Assembly: GCF_006714895.1 (NCBI RefSeq)
Contig: NZ_VFME01000001.1
Coordinates: forward strand, 2,046,001 to 2,110,000
Length of the DNA: 64,000 nt
Direction: 5' to 3'
Origin: Gramella sp. Hel_I_59
GTDB taxonomy: Bacteria > Bacteroidota > Bacteroidia > Flavobacteriales > Flavobacteriaceae
In this document: piece by piece, positions 53,143 through 62,386 of the stretch
Layout of the letters: each line of letters begins with the position of its first letter
How positions within the stretch are numbered: the stretch's first letter is position 1
Notes under the pieces: generated by a model
Databases searched by the model: none
Seen by the model: only the letters and a program-made list of their open reading frames with translations
What the model was told of the DNA's origin: nothing
Program-made: the position numbers and the translations under genes

Positions 53143-54912
53143 ATGAACCGCTCCTTACGCCACTTGTGGCTATGTCTTTCCATTGTATTTTTACAGCAAA
53201 CGGCTTTTGCATTCCAGCAGGAACCAGAAGACAAAAAATCTAAAGATCAGAAACTGCCCAGTAAGGCGACCGTCCTAAGCGACTCAGCCGCGGTTGCTAC
53301 GAATGATATTGGTGAATATGCAGATGCCTACTACCAGACAAAACAATGGAATGATGGTATTGGTTTCCCTCCGAACACGATAAATCTGCAATCTCCGCAG
53401 GCAGCCTTGGAACATTTTATAATACAGGCCAGAAACAACAATTACGAAGAAGCTTTGTATGCAATGAATTTTAATTTGTTGCCAGATAATATTTCAAAAG
53501 CAGATGCAGCGATACTTGCGGAAAAACTACATTTCGTTCTTGAACAACGAATTTCTATTGGGTGGGATGGTCTGCCTGATCGTCCCGATGGACAAATTGA
53601 TGTAAGTACCTCAACTAATAAGGCTGTAGCTGGAAAACCCAGAAGAAGCTTATTATTTGGTACTACAACGTTGGACAATCGTGATATCACTTTCAGGGTT
53701 CAACGGGTGAAGTACAAAGATGAACATCCAATCTGGCTAATTTCTTCACAAACTGTAGAAAATACGGAACCTCTTTATACGGCCTATGGTCCAAGAAAGC
53801 TGGATAGAATGATTCCTGAATGGATTAGTTTTGAAGTATTGGGAATACCTATCTGGAAAGTTGTAGGAACCCTGTTACTCATTCTCATCTGCTACCTAAT
53901 CGCAAAAGGAGTCAGCTCTATCATAAGAAAAGCATTCTCTGGTGTGGATCGATATTGGATCCGGAATATTGCCTATAGATTAGCATCGCCTGCAGGCGCT
54001 GCTATCGGAATTCTTGCTTTTTACTTATTGCTCAACAACCTGATTTCGTTTACCGGATCGCTTGCTAAAGGTATTTACACTTTTATCCTAATTGTACTTA
54101 TATCAATTTTCACCTGGTTGATCATGCGTATTATAGATTACATCATGGACTTTTTTGCTGTGCAGAAAGTTGGCGATGTGAGAACCGAGGAAGATAGCAA
54201 AGCGAAAAGCTTGATGACCTATATCTCGGTTGGTAGAAGAATATTTATTTTTATTGTAGTAATTATTGGAGCTTCAATCATATTCTCACAATTTCCATCT
54301 CTTGAGAAACTGGGAATATCTTTAATGGCTTCCGCAGGAATCGCTACAGTAGTAGTTGGTATTGCAGCCCAGAGTACGTTAGGTAATATTATCGCAGGAG
54401 TTCAAATTGCATTAACCCGTCCCGCTAAAATTGGTGATGCAGTGATTATTGAAGGTGAATATGGGTTTGTGGAAGACATCACATTTACTTATATGGTCGT
54501 TAACACCTTTAAATTAAGGAGATTGGTCATTCCGTTATCTGATGTGATTACTGAAAGTTTCGAGAACCTTTCCATGTCTAACCCACAGAACATTATGGAG
54601 ATTGAGTTATTTGTAGATCATCGGGTAGACGTTCAAAAAGTACGTGAGAAGTTTACAGAATTACTGAAATCATCAGATAACTGGGATGGTGATGAGGAAA
54701 AATCGCCCTTGGTAGAAGCTTCTGGAATGGATCACAATTATCTAAAGTTGAGATGTCTGGTAAGTGCTAAAGATTTTCCAACGGCATGGGCACTACACTG
54801 CGAGCTCCGAGAAAACATTGTGCGATACATCAGTGAACTGGAAAACGGAATCTATTTGAAACGGGAGCGCGTAGCACTCGACAGTAAAAATTCAGAATTA
54901 GGTAAACAGTAA
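53143..54912 (+). CDS. Mechanosensitive channel, MscS family, with periplasmic N-terminal domain
   Basis: A 589-residue protein. I start it at the Met before a signal peptide (MNRSLRHLWLCLSIVFLQQT) because a -7-like box TATCTTAG lies at 53113; the frame is open from 53107. A soluble periplasmic part of about 220 residues precedes several membrane helices (about 235-365) and the MscS pore helix (SASGIATVVVGIAAQSTLGN), then the beta domain (GEYGFVEDITFTYMVV). Opens under membrane tension to release solutes on down-shock. Distinct from the next gene by its long N-terminus. Confidence 0.85.
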   Translation: MNRSLRHLWLCLSIVFLQQTAFAFQQEPEDKKSKDQKLPSKATVLSDSAAVATNDIGEYADAYYQTKQWNDGIGFPPNTINLQSPQAALEHFIIQARNNNYEEALYAMNFNLLPDNISKADAAILAEKLHFVLEQRISIGWDGLPDRPDGQIDVSTSTNKAVAGKPRRSLLFGTTTLDNRDITFRVQRVKYKDEHPIWLISSQTVENTEPLYTAYGPRKLDRMIPEWISFEVLGIPIWKVVGTLLLILICYLIAKGVSSIIRKAFSGVDRYWIRNIAYRLASPAGAAIGILAFYLLLNNLISFTGSLAKGIYTFILIVLISIFTWLIMRIIDYIMDFFAVQKVGDVRTEEDSKAKSLMTYISVGRRIFIFIVVIIGASIIFSQFPSLEKLGISLMASAGIATVVVGIAAQSTLGNIIAGVQIALTRPAKIGDAVIIEGEYGFVEDITFTYMVVNTFKLRRLVIPLSDVITESFENLSMSNPQNIMEIELFVDHRVDVQKVREKFTELLKSSDNWDGDEEKSPLVEASGMDHNYLKLRCLVSAKDFPTAWALHCELRENIVRYISELENGIYLKRERVALDSKNSELGKQ

Positions 54913-55016
54913 GATATGGAGGATGAAAAGGGCTAAAACGTTATAGGTTAATCTTCTGTAAACCTGTAGCGACTTAGCTTTCAAAATTTTAATTTTAGAA
55001 TATCTAAACCTGAATT

Positions 55017-56066
55017 ATGCTCGAATTGGAAAAAAGCGGACTTCTATACCTCGTTTCAGCGCTTGTCATTTTAATGATAAGTTTCGGTCTGGCATTCTAT
55101 ATCATCAGGAAGCTTGGTAAAAACCCAACGAATATACTTCCGGTTAATTTCGCCCATAAAATAAGGTTGCCATTATTGATCTTTCTGGCCTCAATTATTG
55201 CCAGAATAGCGATCATCAGTAAAATTTTCAGGTTTGAAGCCACCTATGAAATTGTTGGTCACCTAAGTACAATAGGTATTATTCTAAGTATAGCCTGGTT
55301 TCTAATCTTATTGTTTAGAGTAGTTAAAAAAAGAATGCTCAAGAAGTACGATATGGCTAGTGATGATAATCTCAAAGCCAGGAAGGTTTACACCCAGTAC
55401 ATGATCCTTGAAAATATTGTCATTTTCATTATCGTAATACTTGCCGTTGGTATAGCATTAATGAGCTTTGAAAGTATACGTTCTGTTGGAATTAGTGTAT
55501 TGACCTCAGCTGGTATTGCCGGAATCATTATTGGTCTTGCTGCGCAAAAAGCAATTGCTACTTTGCTTGCTGGTATACAGATCGCCATAACTCAGCCAAT
55601 CCGCCTGGATGATGTCGTGATCGTTGAAGGTGAATGGGGCTGGATCGAAGAGATCAATCTTACTTATGTCGTGGTTCGGGTTTGGGATAAAAGACGACTC
55701 GTTGTTCCCACCACATATTTTATTGAAAAAACCTTCCAGAACTGGACAAGAAGTTCGGCAGATATACTGGGAACAGTTTTTATTTATGCAGATTATGGTT
55801 TGCCTTTAGAACCGCTTCGGGAAGAGCTTACAAGGTTATTGAACAACACTTCTCTCTGGGATGGTAATGTGAATGTACTTCAGGTTACAAATGCTTCGGA
55901 AAAGACCGTGGAGTTAAGAATACTGGTAAGTGCGAGAAATTCTCCTACAGCCTGGGATCTTCGTGTCCACTTAAGAGAGAAATTACTTGATTTCATACAA
56001 AAAAACTACCCGGGACATCTTCCGAAGGCCCGGGTAAGTATAGAAAAAGATCAGGAATTAAATTAA
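55017..56066 (+). CDS. Mechanosensitive channel, MscS family (short)
   Basis: A 349-residue MscS-type channel without a signal peptide. Four to five membrane helices fill residues 8-175, the pore helix is SAGIAGIIIGLAAQKAIATL (about 163-182), and the cytoplasmic vestibule begins with VEGEWGWIEEINLTYVVVRVW. It is the second MscS homologue here, about 100 bases after the first, and is more compact. Its 3' end overlaps the GH15 gene stop by 4 bases and carries, in its coding sequence, the terminator that faces GH15. Confidence 0.85.
   Translation: MLELEKSGLLYLVSALVILMISFGLAFYIIRKLGKNPTNILPVNFAHKIRLPLLIFLASIIARIAIISKIFRFEATYEIVGHLSTIGIILSIAWFLILLFRVVKKRMLKKYDMASDDNLKARKVYTQYMILENIVIFIIVILAVGIALMSFESIRSVGISVLTSAGIAGIIIGLAAQKAIATLLAGIQIAITQPIRLDDVVIVEGEWGWIEEINLTYVVVRVWDKRRLVVPTTYFIEKTFQNWTRSSADILGTVFIYADYGLPLEPLREELTRLLNNTSLWDGNVNVLQVTNASEKTVELRILVSARNSPTAWDLRVHLREKLLDFIQKNYPGHLPKARVSIEKDQELN
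55999..56036 (-). terminator. Terminator of the GH15 gene located inside the mscS coding sequence
   Basis: On the reverse strand TACCCGGG (56029-56036) pairs perfectly with CCCGGGTA (56007-56014), with a further CTTC/GAAG stem inside, and a run of seven T follows. It stands 27 bases past the GH15 stop, within the last 25 codons of the opposing gene. Confidence 0.75.
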
Positions 56067-57859
56067 TCCTGAAATAAGGCATTTTCCGCAGAAATTCCTT
56101 TTGAGAAATTCGCAGCTGTTTCAATAAGTGCTAAATGAGAATAAGCCTGTGGAAAGTTCCCGAGTAGGCGTTTGGTTTTAAAATCGATATCCTCACTAAA
56201 TAAACCTAAATGGTTACTATAGGATAATAACTGATCAAACATTTCCTTTGCTTTCTTCTTCTCTCCAATTTTATAAAGACTATCAATTAGCCAGAAGGTA
56301 CAGATCGTGAATGAAGATGTTGGTTTTCCAAAATCATCATTATTCTTATATCTATACATGAGGCCATCTTCGCAAAGCTCGCTTTCTGTAGCCTGAACTG
56401 TGCTTACGAATCTTGGATCATCTGCTTCAATAAAACCGTAAGGTTGCATTAATAGTGTTGATGCATCAAGATCCGCCGAACCATAGGATTGAGTATAAGC
56501 CTGTTTTTCTTCGTTCCAGCCATTCTCATAGATATCCTGGTAAATTTCTTCTCTTAGTGCGATCCATTTGGTATCGTTGATTCCCATTCTTAGAACCTCA
56601 CCAATCTTTATAGCTCTGTCTACGGCTACCCAGCAAAGTAATTTTGAAAATACAAAGTGTCTGTCTTCTGTACGAAGCTCCCAGATACCTTTATCTGGTT
56701 TCTTCCAGTTTTCTTCCACGATCATGACAATACCACGAACCACGGTCCACAAAGCTTCAGAATTTTCAAGCGAAGTTTCGAACATGAGGAATTGCTGGTA
56801 GATCACTTCCATTAAAATTCCGTAGATATCGTTCTGCTTTTGGATATACGCTGCATTCCCAGTACGAACCGGACTCGATCCTTCATAGCCCTTTAAATGA
56901 CTTAAAATATGTTCTGTTAATTCCTTTTCACCGTTGATCCCATACATGATCTGGATCTTCTCATCTTTATGCGGAATAATATCTATGATGAACTGAAGGA
57001 AATCCTTGGCAGATTTAATATGCCCCAGACCTGCCATCACTTTGATCACCATCGATGCATCACGAATCCAGCAAAAACGGTAATCCCAGTTTCGCTCCTC
57101 ACCTATTGTTTCAGGCAAACTTGTAGTCGCAGCGGCTAGTACGGCACCAGATTTTTTATAGCTCAATGCTTTAAGCACAAGCGCACTTCTCATGATCTCC
57201 TGTCCGTAATGGGTATATCTGGTTGTATTATCTGCCCAGTTCATCCAGTAAACCTTTGTTCTCTGGAATTTCAAATAAGATCTGTCCAGGGTCTGTTCTA
57301 CGAGCTTTTCATGGTAACCTACAAGGCAATATGCATTTCCAGTTAATGTGATCTGCTTTTGTTCCAGGATATCATTCAGGTTCAAACTTGAATATAGATA
57401 AGCAGAATCATATTTACCTACTTTGGTAAAACTCTTTATATAGTCACCTTTATTCTCGTTATAGGTTTTCTCTCTTGCAAAATCCAGTTTCGGATCATAT
57501 TTGATCCTGAATTTTGGTTCTCCTTTCATTAATCTGAAGAATCTAATAACATCTGGTGGCGCATAATAAGATCCATCTTCACGAGGATACCTGGGCATAA
57601 AATCTATTAGCTGAAAGGCATCAGTTCCATTATCGAACACCGTACTTAAGATATTAGTTTCCCAAAGATATTCTTGCTTCACATTATAGTCGTCGCCGAT
57701 CAGTATTTCAAAACTTCCTCCAATTTCATTATCAAGTATTTTTGCGAAAACTGCCGAGGAGTTAAAATTTGGCATACAGCACCAATCCAGGGAGCCTGTT
57801 TTGGAGATTAAAGCTGCACTTTTACAATTACTTATTATTCCGTAGTCGAGATTATCCAT
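56063..57859 (-). CDS. Glycoside hydrolase family 15 protein (glucoamylase/trehalase-like)
   Basis: A 598-residue GH15 enzyme. The N-terminal super-beta-sandwich (1-230; MDNLDYGIISNCKSAALISK, GSLDWCCMPNF) leads to the (alpha/alpha)6 barrel with WDYRFCWIRDASMVIKVM (about 255-272) and the end motif GNFPQAYSHLALIETA. No signal peptide, so it acts in the cytoplasm. Family members split starch oligomers or trehalose. The divergent OtsA-OtsB gene makes trehalose the likely substrate, but glucans remain possible. It ends in a terminator hidden in the neighbour's coding sequence. Confidence 0.85.
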   Translation of the reverse strand: MDNLDYGIISNCKSAALISKTGSLDWCCMPNFNSSAVFAKILDNEIGGSFEILIGDDYNVKQEYLWETNILSTVFDNGTDAFQLIDFMPRYPREDGSYYAPPDVIRFFRLMKGEPKFRIKYDPKLDFAREKTYNENKGDYIKSFTKVGKYDSAYLYSSLNLNDILEQKQITLTGNAYCLVGYHEKLVEQTLDRSYLKFQRTKVYWMNWADNTTRYTHYGQEIMRSALVLKALSYKKSGAVLAAATTSLPETIGEERNWDYRFCWIRDASMVIKVMAGLGHIKSAKDFLQFIIDIIPHKDEKIQIMYGINGEKELTEHILSHLKGYEGSSPVRTGNAAYIQKQNDIYGILMEVIYQQFLMFETSLENSEALWTVVRGIVMIVEENWKKPDKGIWELRTEDRHFVFSKLLCWVAVDRAIKIGEVLRMGINDTKWIALREEIYQDIYENGWNEEKQAYTQSYGSADLDASTLLMQPYGFIEADDPRFVSTVQATESELCEDGLMYRYKNNDDFGKPTSSFTICTFWLIDSLYKIGEKKKAKEMFDQLLSYSNHLGLFSEDIDFKTKRLLGNFPQAYSHLALIETAANFSKGISAENALFQD

Positions 57860-57954
57860 ATATCTTAAAAATCTTATAAATCAATGGCTGTCTTAAATGA
57901 TTTTCGGAAATTTAATAAAAATCAATTTCGCGACCACGGCATTTATAATTAATT

Positions 57955-60168
57955 ATGAGCAAAACAATCATTATTTCCAACCGCTTACCACTGCAAATTT
58001 CTATTTCTGAAGATCATCTCGAAGTGACACCTAGTGTGGGAGGACTCGCAACCGGCTTAAAATCATTTCATAAAGATGGCGATAGTATCTGGATAGGATG
58101 GCCAGGAATGACCGAAGAAGAAATTCCAGAAAATCTGAAGGATGAAGTTCAGCAAAAGGCCCGTGAAGAGAATTGTGTAGCCGTCCATCTAAATGCCAAT
58201 GAGATCGACGGCTTTTATTATGGCTTTAGTAATCGTACCATCTGGCCTCTATTCCATTATTTTATGGAGTACACCGAATCTGACGATGATTACTGGCATA
58301 CTTATAAGGAAGTAAATCAAAAGTATGCAGATGAAATACTGAAACATTATAAAGAAGGTGATGTAATCTGGGTTCATGATTATCAACTTTTACTGGTTCC
58401 TAATATGGTAAGAGAACAGGCACCAGATGCTATCATTGGATTCTTCAATCATATCCCTTTCCCATCTTATGAAGTTTTTAGAACGCTTCCGTGGAGAGAT
58501 GAAGTTTTACAGGGAATGCTTGGGGCTGATCTTATTGGTTTTCACACTTATGATTATGAAAGACATTTTTTAAGTTCTGTTAGCCGTATTCTGCGACACC
58601 AGGTAGATTTTAACCAGATCACCCTTCCAGACAGGATCATTAAAGTAGATTCTTTCCCTATGGGTATCGATTATAAAAAGTTCGAGCAGGCTGCACTTGA
58701 TCATTACGAAAGTACTTCCGCAGACCAGTCTGAATTACAGAAAAGACTGGATCATCATTTAGAATCTACACCAGATGCTAAGTTGATCCTTAGTATAGAC
58801 AGACTGGATTACACAAAAGGTATTGCACACCGTATAAGAGCTTACGAATACTTCCTGGACAAGAACCCTGAATATATAGAAAAAGTGCGGCTGGTCATGC
58901 TGGCTGTGCCTTCAAGATCGAATGTGCCTCAATATAGAAGACTGAAACGGGAAATTGATGAATTGGTTGGACGTATCAATGGGAAATTCTCTACCGTGAG
59001 CTGGACACCTATCTGGTATTTCTATCGTTCCATGCCGTTCGAAAACCTGATCGACCTTTATACGACCTGTGAGATCGCCTTACTAACACCAATACGTGAT
59101 GGAATGAATTTGGTAGCTAAGGAATATATCGCCACGCGAACAGATCATACAGGAGTTCTGATCCTTAGTGAAATGGCCGGAGCTGCCCATGAGATGAATG
59201 AAGCGCTGATCATTAATCCTAATAATTTCGAGCAGGTGGCCGAAGCACTGAAAACCGCTTTCGAAATGCCAAAGGAAGAACAGATCGAAAGAAATAAAAT
59301 GCTTCAGAAACGATTAAGACGATATAGTGTAGAAAAATGGGCAGGTGATTTTATGAAGTCTCTTAGATCTACAAAAGAAAATAGAGATTCTTTCCAGTCT
59401 ATTAAGATTAATTCTGAAATTTCACAGGAAATCATGACTAAATTTCAGCAGGCCGATAGAAGAATTTTATTCATTGATTATGACGGAACACTAGTAAACT
59501 TTACAGACAAACCAGAGAATGCCCGCCCTGATGCCGACCTTAAGGAACTTATACGTGATCTTAATGCCGATGATAAAACAGATGTCATATTAATAAGCGG
59601 AAGAGATAAGGATACTTTAGGAACCTGGTGGAAAGATGTGCCGGTAGAACTAATCTCTGAACATGGAGTCTGGATGAGACAGATTGATGGAGAATGGGAA
59701 CTTTCAGAAAATGTGAAAAGCGAGTGGATGGATGCAGTTCGTCCAGTAATCGAAAATTTCGTGGATAGAACTCCAGGTACATTCATAGAAGAAAAGAATT
59801 ATTCTCTAGCTTGGCATTACAGAAAAGCAGATCCTGAACTAGGAGAGATTCGTGCCAATGAATTGAGTACAACTTTAAAGGAGCTTATTTCCAATCGTGG
59901 ACTAAGTGTGCTGGAAGGAAATAAAGTGTTGGAGATTAAAAGCAGCGGCGTGAATAAAGGAAAAGCTTCTACAAAGAAATTGGTAGGAAAAGATTACGAT
60001 TTTGTCTTCGCCATTGGCGACGACTGGACAGATGAATATATGTTTGAAGATCTTCCGGAAGATAGCGTTACCGTTAAAGTGGGCATTAAAAAAACAAGTG
60101 CCAGGTACTATGTGGAAGGCACTCCAAAGGTCCGCACCTTGCTGGAGAAATTCCGTGATAATAGCTGA
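57955..60168 (+). CDS. otsAB: Fused trehalose-6-phosphate synthase/phosphatase (OtsA-OtsB)
   Basis: A 737-residue bifunctional enzyme making trehalose from UDP-glucose and glucose-6-phosphate. Residues 1-480 are GT20 synthase (ISNRLPLQIS; VGGLATGL; HDYQLLLVPNM; SIDRLDYTKGI; RDGMNLVAKEY). Residues about 500-735 are a HAD phosphatase with Asp508 and Asp510 in IDYDGTLV and GDDWTDEYMF. Both active sites look intact, so it is a working fusion. Trehalose is a compatible solute, which fits the two MscS channels and YtxH gene around it. Divergent from GH15 with 95 bases between starts. Confidence 0.93.
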   Translation: MSKTIIISNRLPLQISISEDHLEVTPSVGGLATGLKSFHKDGDSIWIGWPGMTEEEIPENLKDEVQQKAREENCVAVHLNANEIDGFYYGFSNRTIWPLFHYFMEYTESDDDYWHTYKEVNQKYADEILKHYKEGDVIWVHDYQLLLVPNMVREQAPDAIIGFFNHIPFPSYEVFRTLPWRDEVLQGMLGADLIGFHTYDYERHFLSSVSRILRHQVDFNQITLPDRIIKVDSFPMGIDYKKFEQAALDHYESTSADQSELQKRLDHHLESTPDAKLILSIDRLDYTKGIAHRIRAYEYFLDKNPEYIEKVRLVMLAVPSRSNVPQYRRLKREIDELVGRINGKFSTVSWTPIWYFYRSMPFENLIDLYTTCEIALLTPIRDGMNLVAKEYIATRTDHTGVLILSEMAGAAHEMNEALIINPNNFEQVAEALKTAFEMPKEEQIERNKMLQKRLRRYSVEKWAGDFMKSLRSTKENRDSFQSIKINSEISQEIMTKFQQADRRILFIDYDGTLVNFTDKPENARPDADLKELIRDLNADDKTDVILISGRDKDTLGTWWKDVPVELISEHGVWMRQIDGEWELSENVKSEWMDAVRPVIENFVDRTPGTFIEEKNYSLAWHYRKADPELGEIRANELSTTLKELISNRGLSVLEGNKVLEIKSSGVNKGKASTKKLVGKDYDFVFAIGDDWTDEYMFEDLPEDSVTVKVGIKKTSARYYVEGTPKVRTLLEKFRDNS

Positions 60169-60305
60169 TCATTTTATGTTGTTAAATTATTTATGAATAC
60201 TATCAAAAGTTTAATTATACATTAACTAGCAGAAGATGGCATAGGTTCAATTTCTATTTAATTTAGCCGCTGAATTTAAATCGAACCAATTTAAAACCAA
60301 ATATT

Positions 60306-60590
60306 ATGAAAGCAGGAAAATTATTATTAGGACTAGTATCAGGAGCAGCTGCAGGAGCAGTACTTGGATTACTATACGCACCGAAAAAAGGAACAGAAAC
60401 GAGAAAAACTATTGCTGATACAAGCAACAGTTATATCAAAGACGCTAACAGAGGAATCAACGATTTTACAGATTCTCTGAACCACAAAATGGAAGCTCTT
60501 AAATCTAAGACTAAAGCTGGTTTTGCTAGCAACAAGTCTGAAGAAAAGATCAACCAGGCTAAAGCAGAAATGCACGAAATGCAAGCCTAA
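60306..60590 (+). CDS. YtxH-domain stress protein
   Basis: A 94-residue protein with the YtxH start: one glycine-rich hydrophobic helix (GLVSGAAAGAVLGLLYAPKKG, about 9-28) followed by a helical, charged part. Residues 29-94 are mostly amphipathic helix rich in K, N and E. These proteins are induced by general or osmotic stress in several bacteria. It lies after otsAB, in the stress neighbourhood, with its own hairpin terminator. Function unknown. Confidence 0.8.
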   Translation: MKAGKLLLGLVSGAAAGAVLGLLYAPKKGTETRKTIADTSNSYIKDANRGINDFTDSLNHKMEALKSKTKAGFASNKSEEKINQAKAEMHEMQA

Positions 60591-60619
60591 TTTTTTTGGA
60601 TCATAAAGATCAATAAGTC

Positions 60620-60648
60620 AAAGCTCCGGTGATACCGGGGCTTTCTTA
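60620..60648 (+). terminator. Terminator of the YtxH gene
   Basis: AAGCTCCGGT and ACCGGGGCTT pair (one G-T pair) around GAT, followed by TCTTATTTT, a moderate T-tract. Confidence 0.7.
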
Positions 60649-60696
60649 TTTTATAGAGTTAAATAACTTCCCTATTTTTAAAAGAAATTTCCATTT

Positions 60697-62052
60697 ATGA
60701 TGAAAACTACCTTTAAGACTGCCATCCTAATGCTAGGTCTATGCACCATATCTTATACTTCTGAAGCTCAGGACACAGATGAGAAGATCTACGAGATCAT
60801 TCAGAATGTTAGTGCAGATCGTATCGAAAACGATATTCGAAAACTCGCGGGTTTTGGTACACGAAATACGTTTAGCGATACAGTATCTGATACTAGAGGG
60901 ATTGGCGCCGCCAGACGCTGGATAAAATCTGAATTCGACAAGATATCTGGAGATTGCAACAATTGCCTCGAAGTTTTTTATCAAAAAGATCATGTAACTC
61001 CGGAAGACGGACAAAGAATTCCAAAGGAAGCATGGGTAGTAAATGTAGTTGCGATCCAGAAAGGAAGCAAGTATCCTAATCGTTATGTCATCATGAGTGG
61101 TGATATTGATTCAAGGAATGGCGACACCATGGATTTCACTACAGATGCTCCCGGAGCAAACGACAATGCCAGCGGAATGGCTGGAACCATGGAAGCCGCA
61201 AGAGTCTTATCCAAATATGATTTTGAAACCAGTATCATCTATGTAGGTTTATCTGGAGAAGAACAAGGTCTGTTTGGTGGTAAAGGTCTGGCAGAATATG
61301 CGGAAAAAGAAGGCTGGGATATTATTGGTATTCTTAACAATGATATGATCGGAAATATTGAAGGCGTAGATGGAGTAATTGACAATCGAAGTTTCCGAAT
61401 CTTTTCTGAACCAGTTCCACCTACGGAAACTGAAAACGAAAGACGAATGAGAAGATTTTATGGTGGTGAAGTTGATGGAATCTCAAGACAACTGGCAAGA
61501 TATATACATTCAAATGTTGAGACCTATATGCCGGAAATGAACCCGATGATGATCTACAGACTGGATAGATTTGGCCGTGGTGGTCATCACAGACCTTTCA
61601 ATGATCTTGGATTTGCTGGCGTTCGTATAATGGAAGCTCATGAGAACTATAACAGGCAACACCAGGATATTCGAACCGAGAATGGTATAGAGTACGGTGA
61701 CGTAGTATCCGGGGTGAATTTTGACTATGCTGAGAAATTAACAGCGGTAAATGCTATCAACCTTGCTGCACTAGCCTGGGCTCCACCAGCACCTGGAAAA
61801 GTTGAAATTGGCGGAATTGTTGAACCTGACACAAAGTTAAGATGGGAAGCAGTTGATGGTGAGATTGCTGGCTACAAGATCTATTGGAGAGACACTACTT
61901 CACCTCAATGGCAATACTCCAGGTTCGTAGGCGATATCACAGCGTTTACTTTGGAGGGAATTGTAATAGATAATTACCTGTTTGGAGTTGCTGCAGTTGG
62001 TAAGAATGGCCATGAAAGTTTGGTTGTTTTCCCAAGTGGAACTTTTAGATAA
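60697..62052 (+). CDS. Secreted M28-type zinc peptidase with C-terminal fibronectin-like domain
   Basis: A 451-residue protein with a signal peptide (1-25, ending SEA-Q). The M28 aminopeptidase region has GDIDSRNG (metal Asp), DAPGANDNASGMAGTMEAAR (about 150-169), SGEEQGLFGGKGL (about 189-201) and the later NDMIGN and GHHRPFND residues. A fibronectin type III-like domain follows (about 370-450). No lipobox. It should cut amino acids from peptides outside the cell; closest in layout to bacterial M28 peptidases, with the M20 group less likely. Confidence 0.85.
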   Translation: MMKTTFKTAILMLGLCTISYTSEAQDTDEKIYEIIQNVSADRIENDIRKLAGFGTRNTFSDTVSDTRGIGAARRWIKSEFDKISGDCNNCLEVFYQKDHVTPEDGQRIPKEAWVVNVVAIQKGSKYPNRYVIMSGDIDSRNGDTMDFTTDAPGANDNASGMAGTMEAARVLSKYDFETSIIYVGLSGEEQGLFGGKGLAEYAEKEGWDIIGILNNDMIGNIEGVDGVIDNRSFRIFSEPVPPTETENERRMRRFYGGEVDGISRQLARYIHSNVETYMPEMNPMMIYRLDRFGRGGHHRPFNDLGFAGVRIMEAHENYNRQHQDIRTENGIEYGDVVSGVNFDYAEKLTAVNAINLAALAWAPPAPGKVEIGGIVEPDTKLRWEAVDGEIAGYKIYWRDTTSPQWQYSRFVGDITAFTLEGIVIDNYLFGVAAVGKNGHESLVVFPSGTFR

Positions 62053-62070
62053 GTTATAATCTAAAACTAT

Positions 62071-62108
62071 AATTAGAAAGCCAGGGCAATAGTCCTGGCT
62101 TTCTAATT
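62071..62108. repeat. 15-bp perfect hairpin after the M28 peptidase gene
   Basis: AATTAGAAAGCCAGG (62071-62085) and CCTGGCTTTCTAATT (62094-62108) pair without a mismatch around GCAATAGT. A T-tract is lacking, so it may be a terminator of the long-stem kind or a stabilising 3' end. Confidence 0.75.
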
Positions 62109-62184
62109 AACAATACTTTACACAATACTTAAATCTTTTTGGCACTACTCTGTAGTACTTTAGAATAACCAAAAAATCAACAGT

Positions 62185-62376
62185 ATGGCAGAAATAAAAA
62201 TTAGGAAGAAAAAACCAGTTTGGCCGTGGATTCTCTTAGTGATAATCCTCACAATTCTTGCGTTCTTATATTTCTACGGAAGTATGGCTGAAAACGATAA
62301 TAATGAAATTGATGAGACTGATGATATCGCATTGATACTTGAGAGCTCTAATGTAAACACTAACCTCCTGAGTTAA
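62185..62376 (+). CDS. Small single-pass membrane protein
   Basis: A 63-residue protein: a lysine-rich start (MAEIKIRKKKPVWPW), one membrane helix (about 15-35) and a very acidic tail (ENDNNEIDETDD). It is the first gene before the PRC-barrel gene, 10 bases apart, so probably co-transcribed. A near -7 box TACTTTAG is at 62156. No family known to me. Confidence 0.7.
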   Translation: MAEIKIRKKKPVWPWILLVIILTILAFLYFYGSMAENDNNEIDETDDIALILESSNVNTNLLS

Positions 62377-62386
62377 AATTTTAGTT

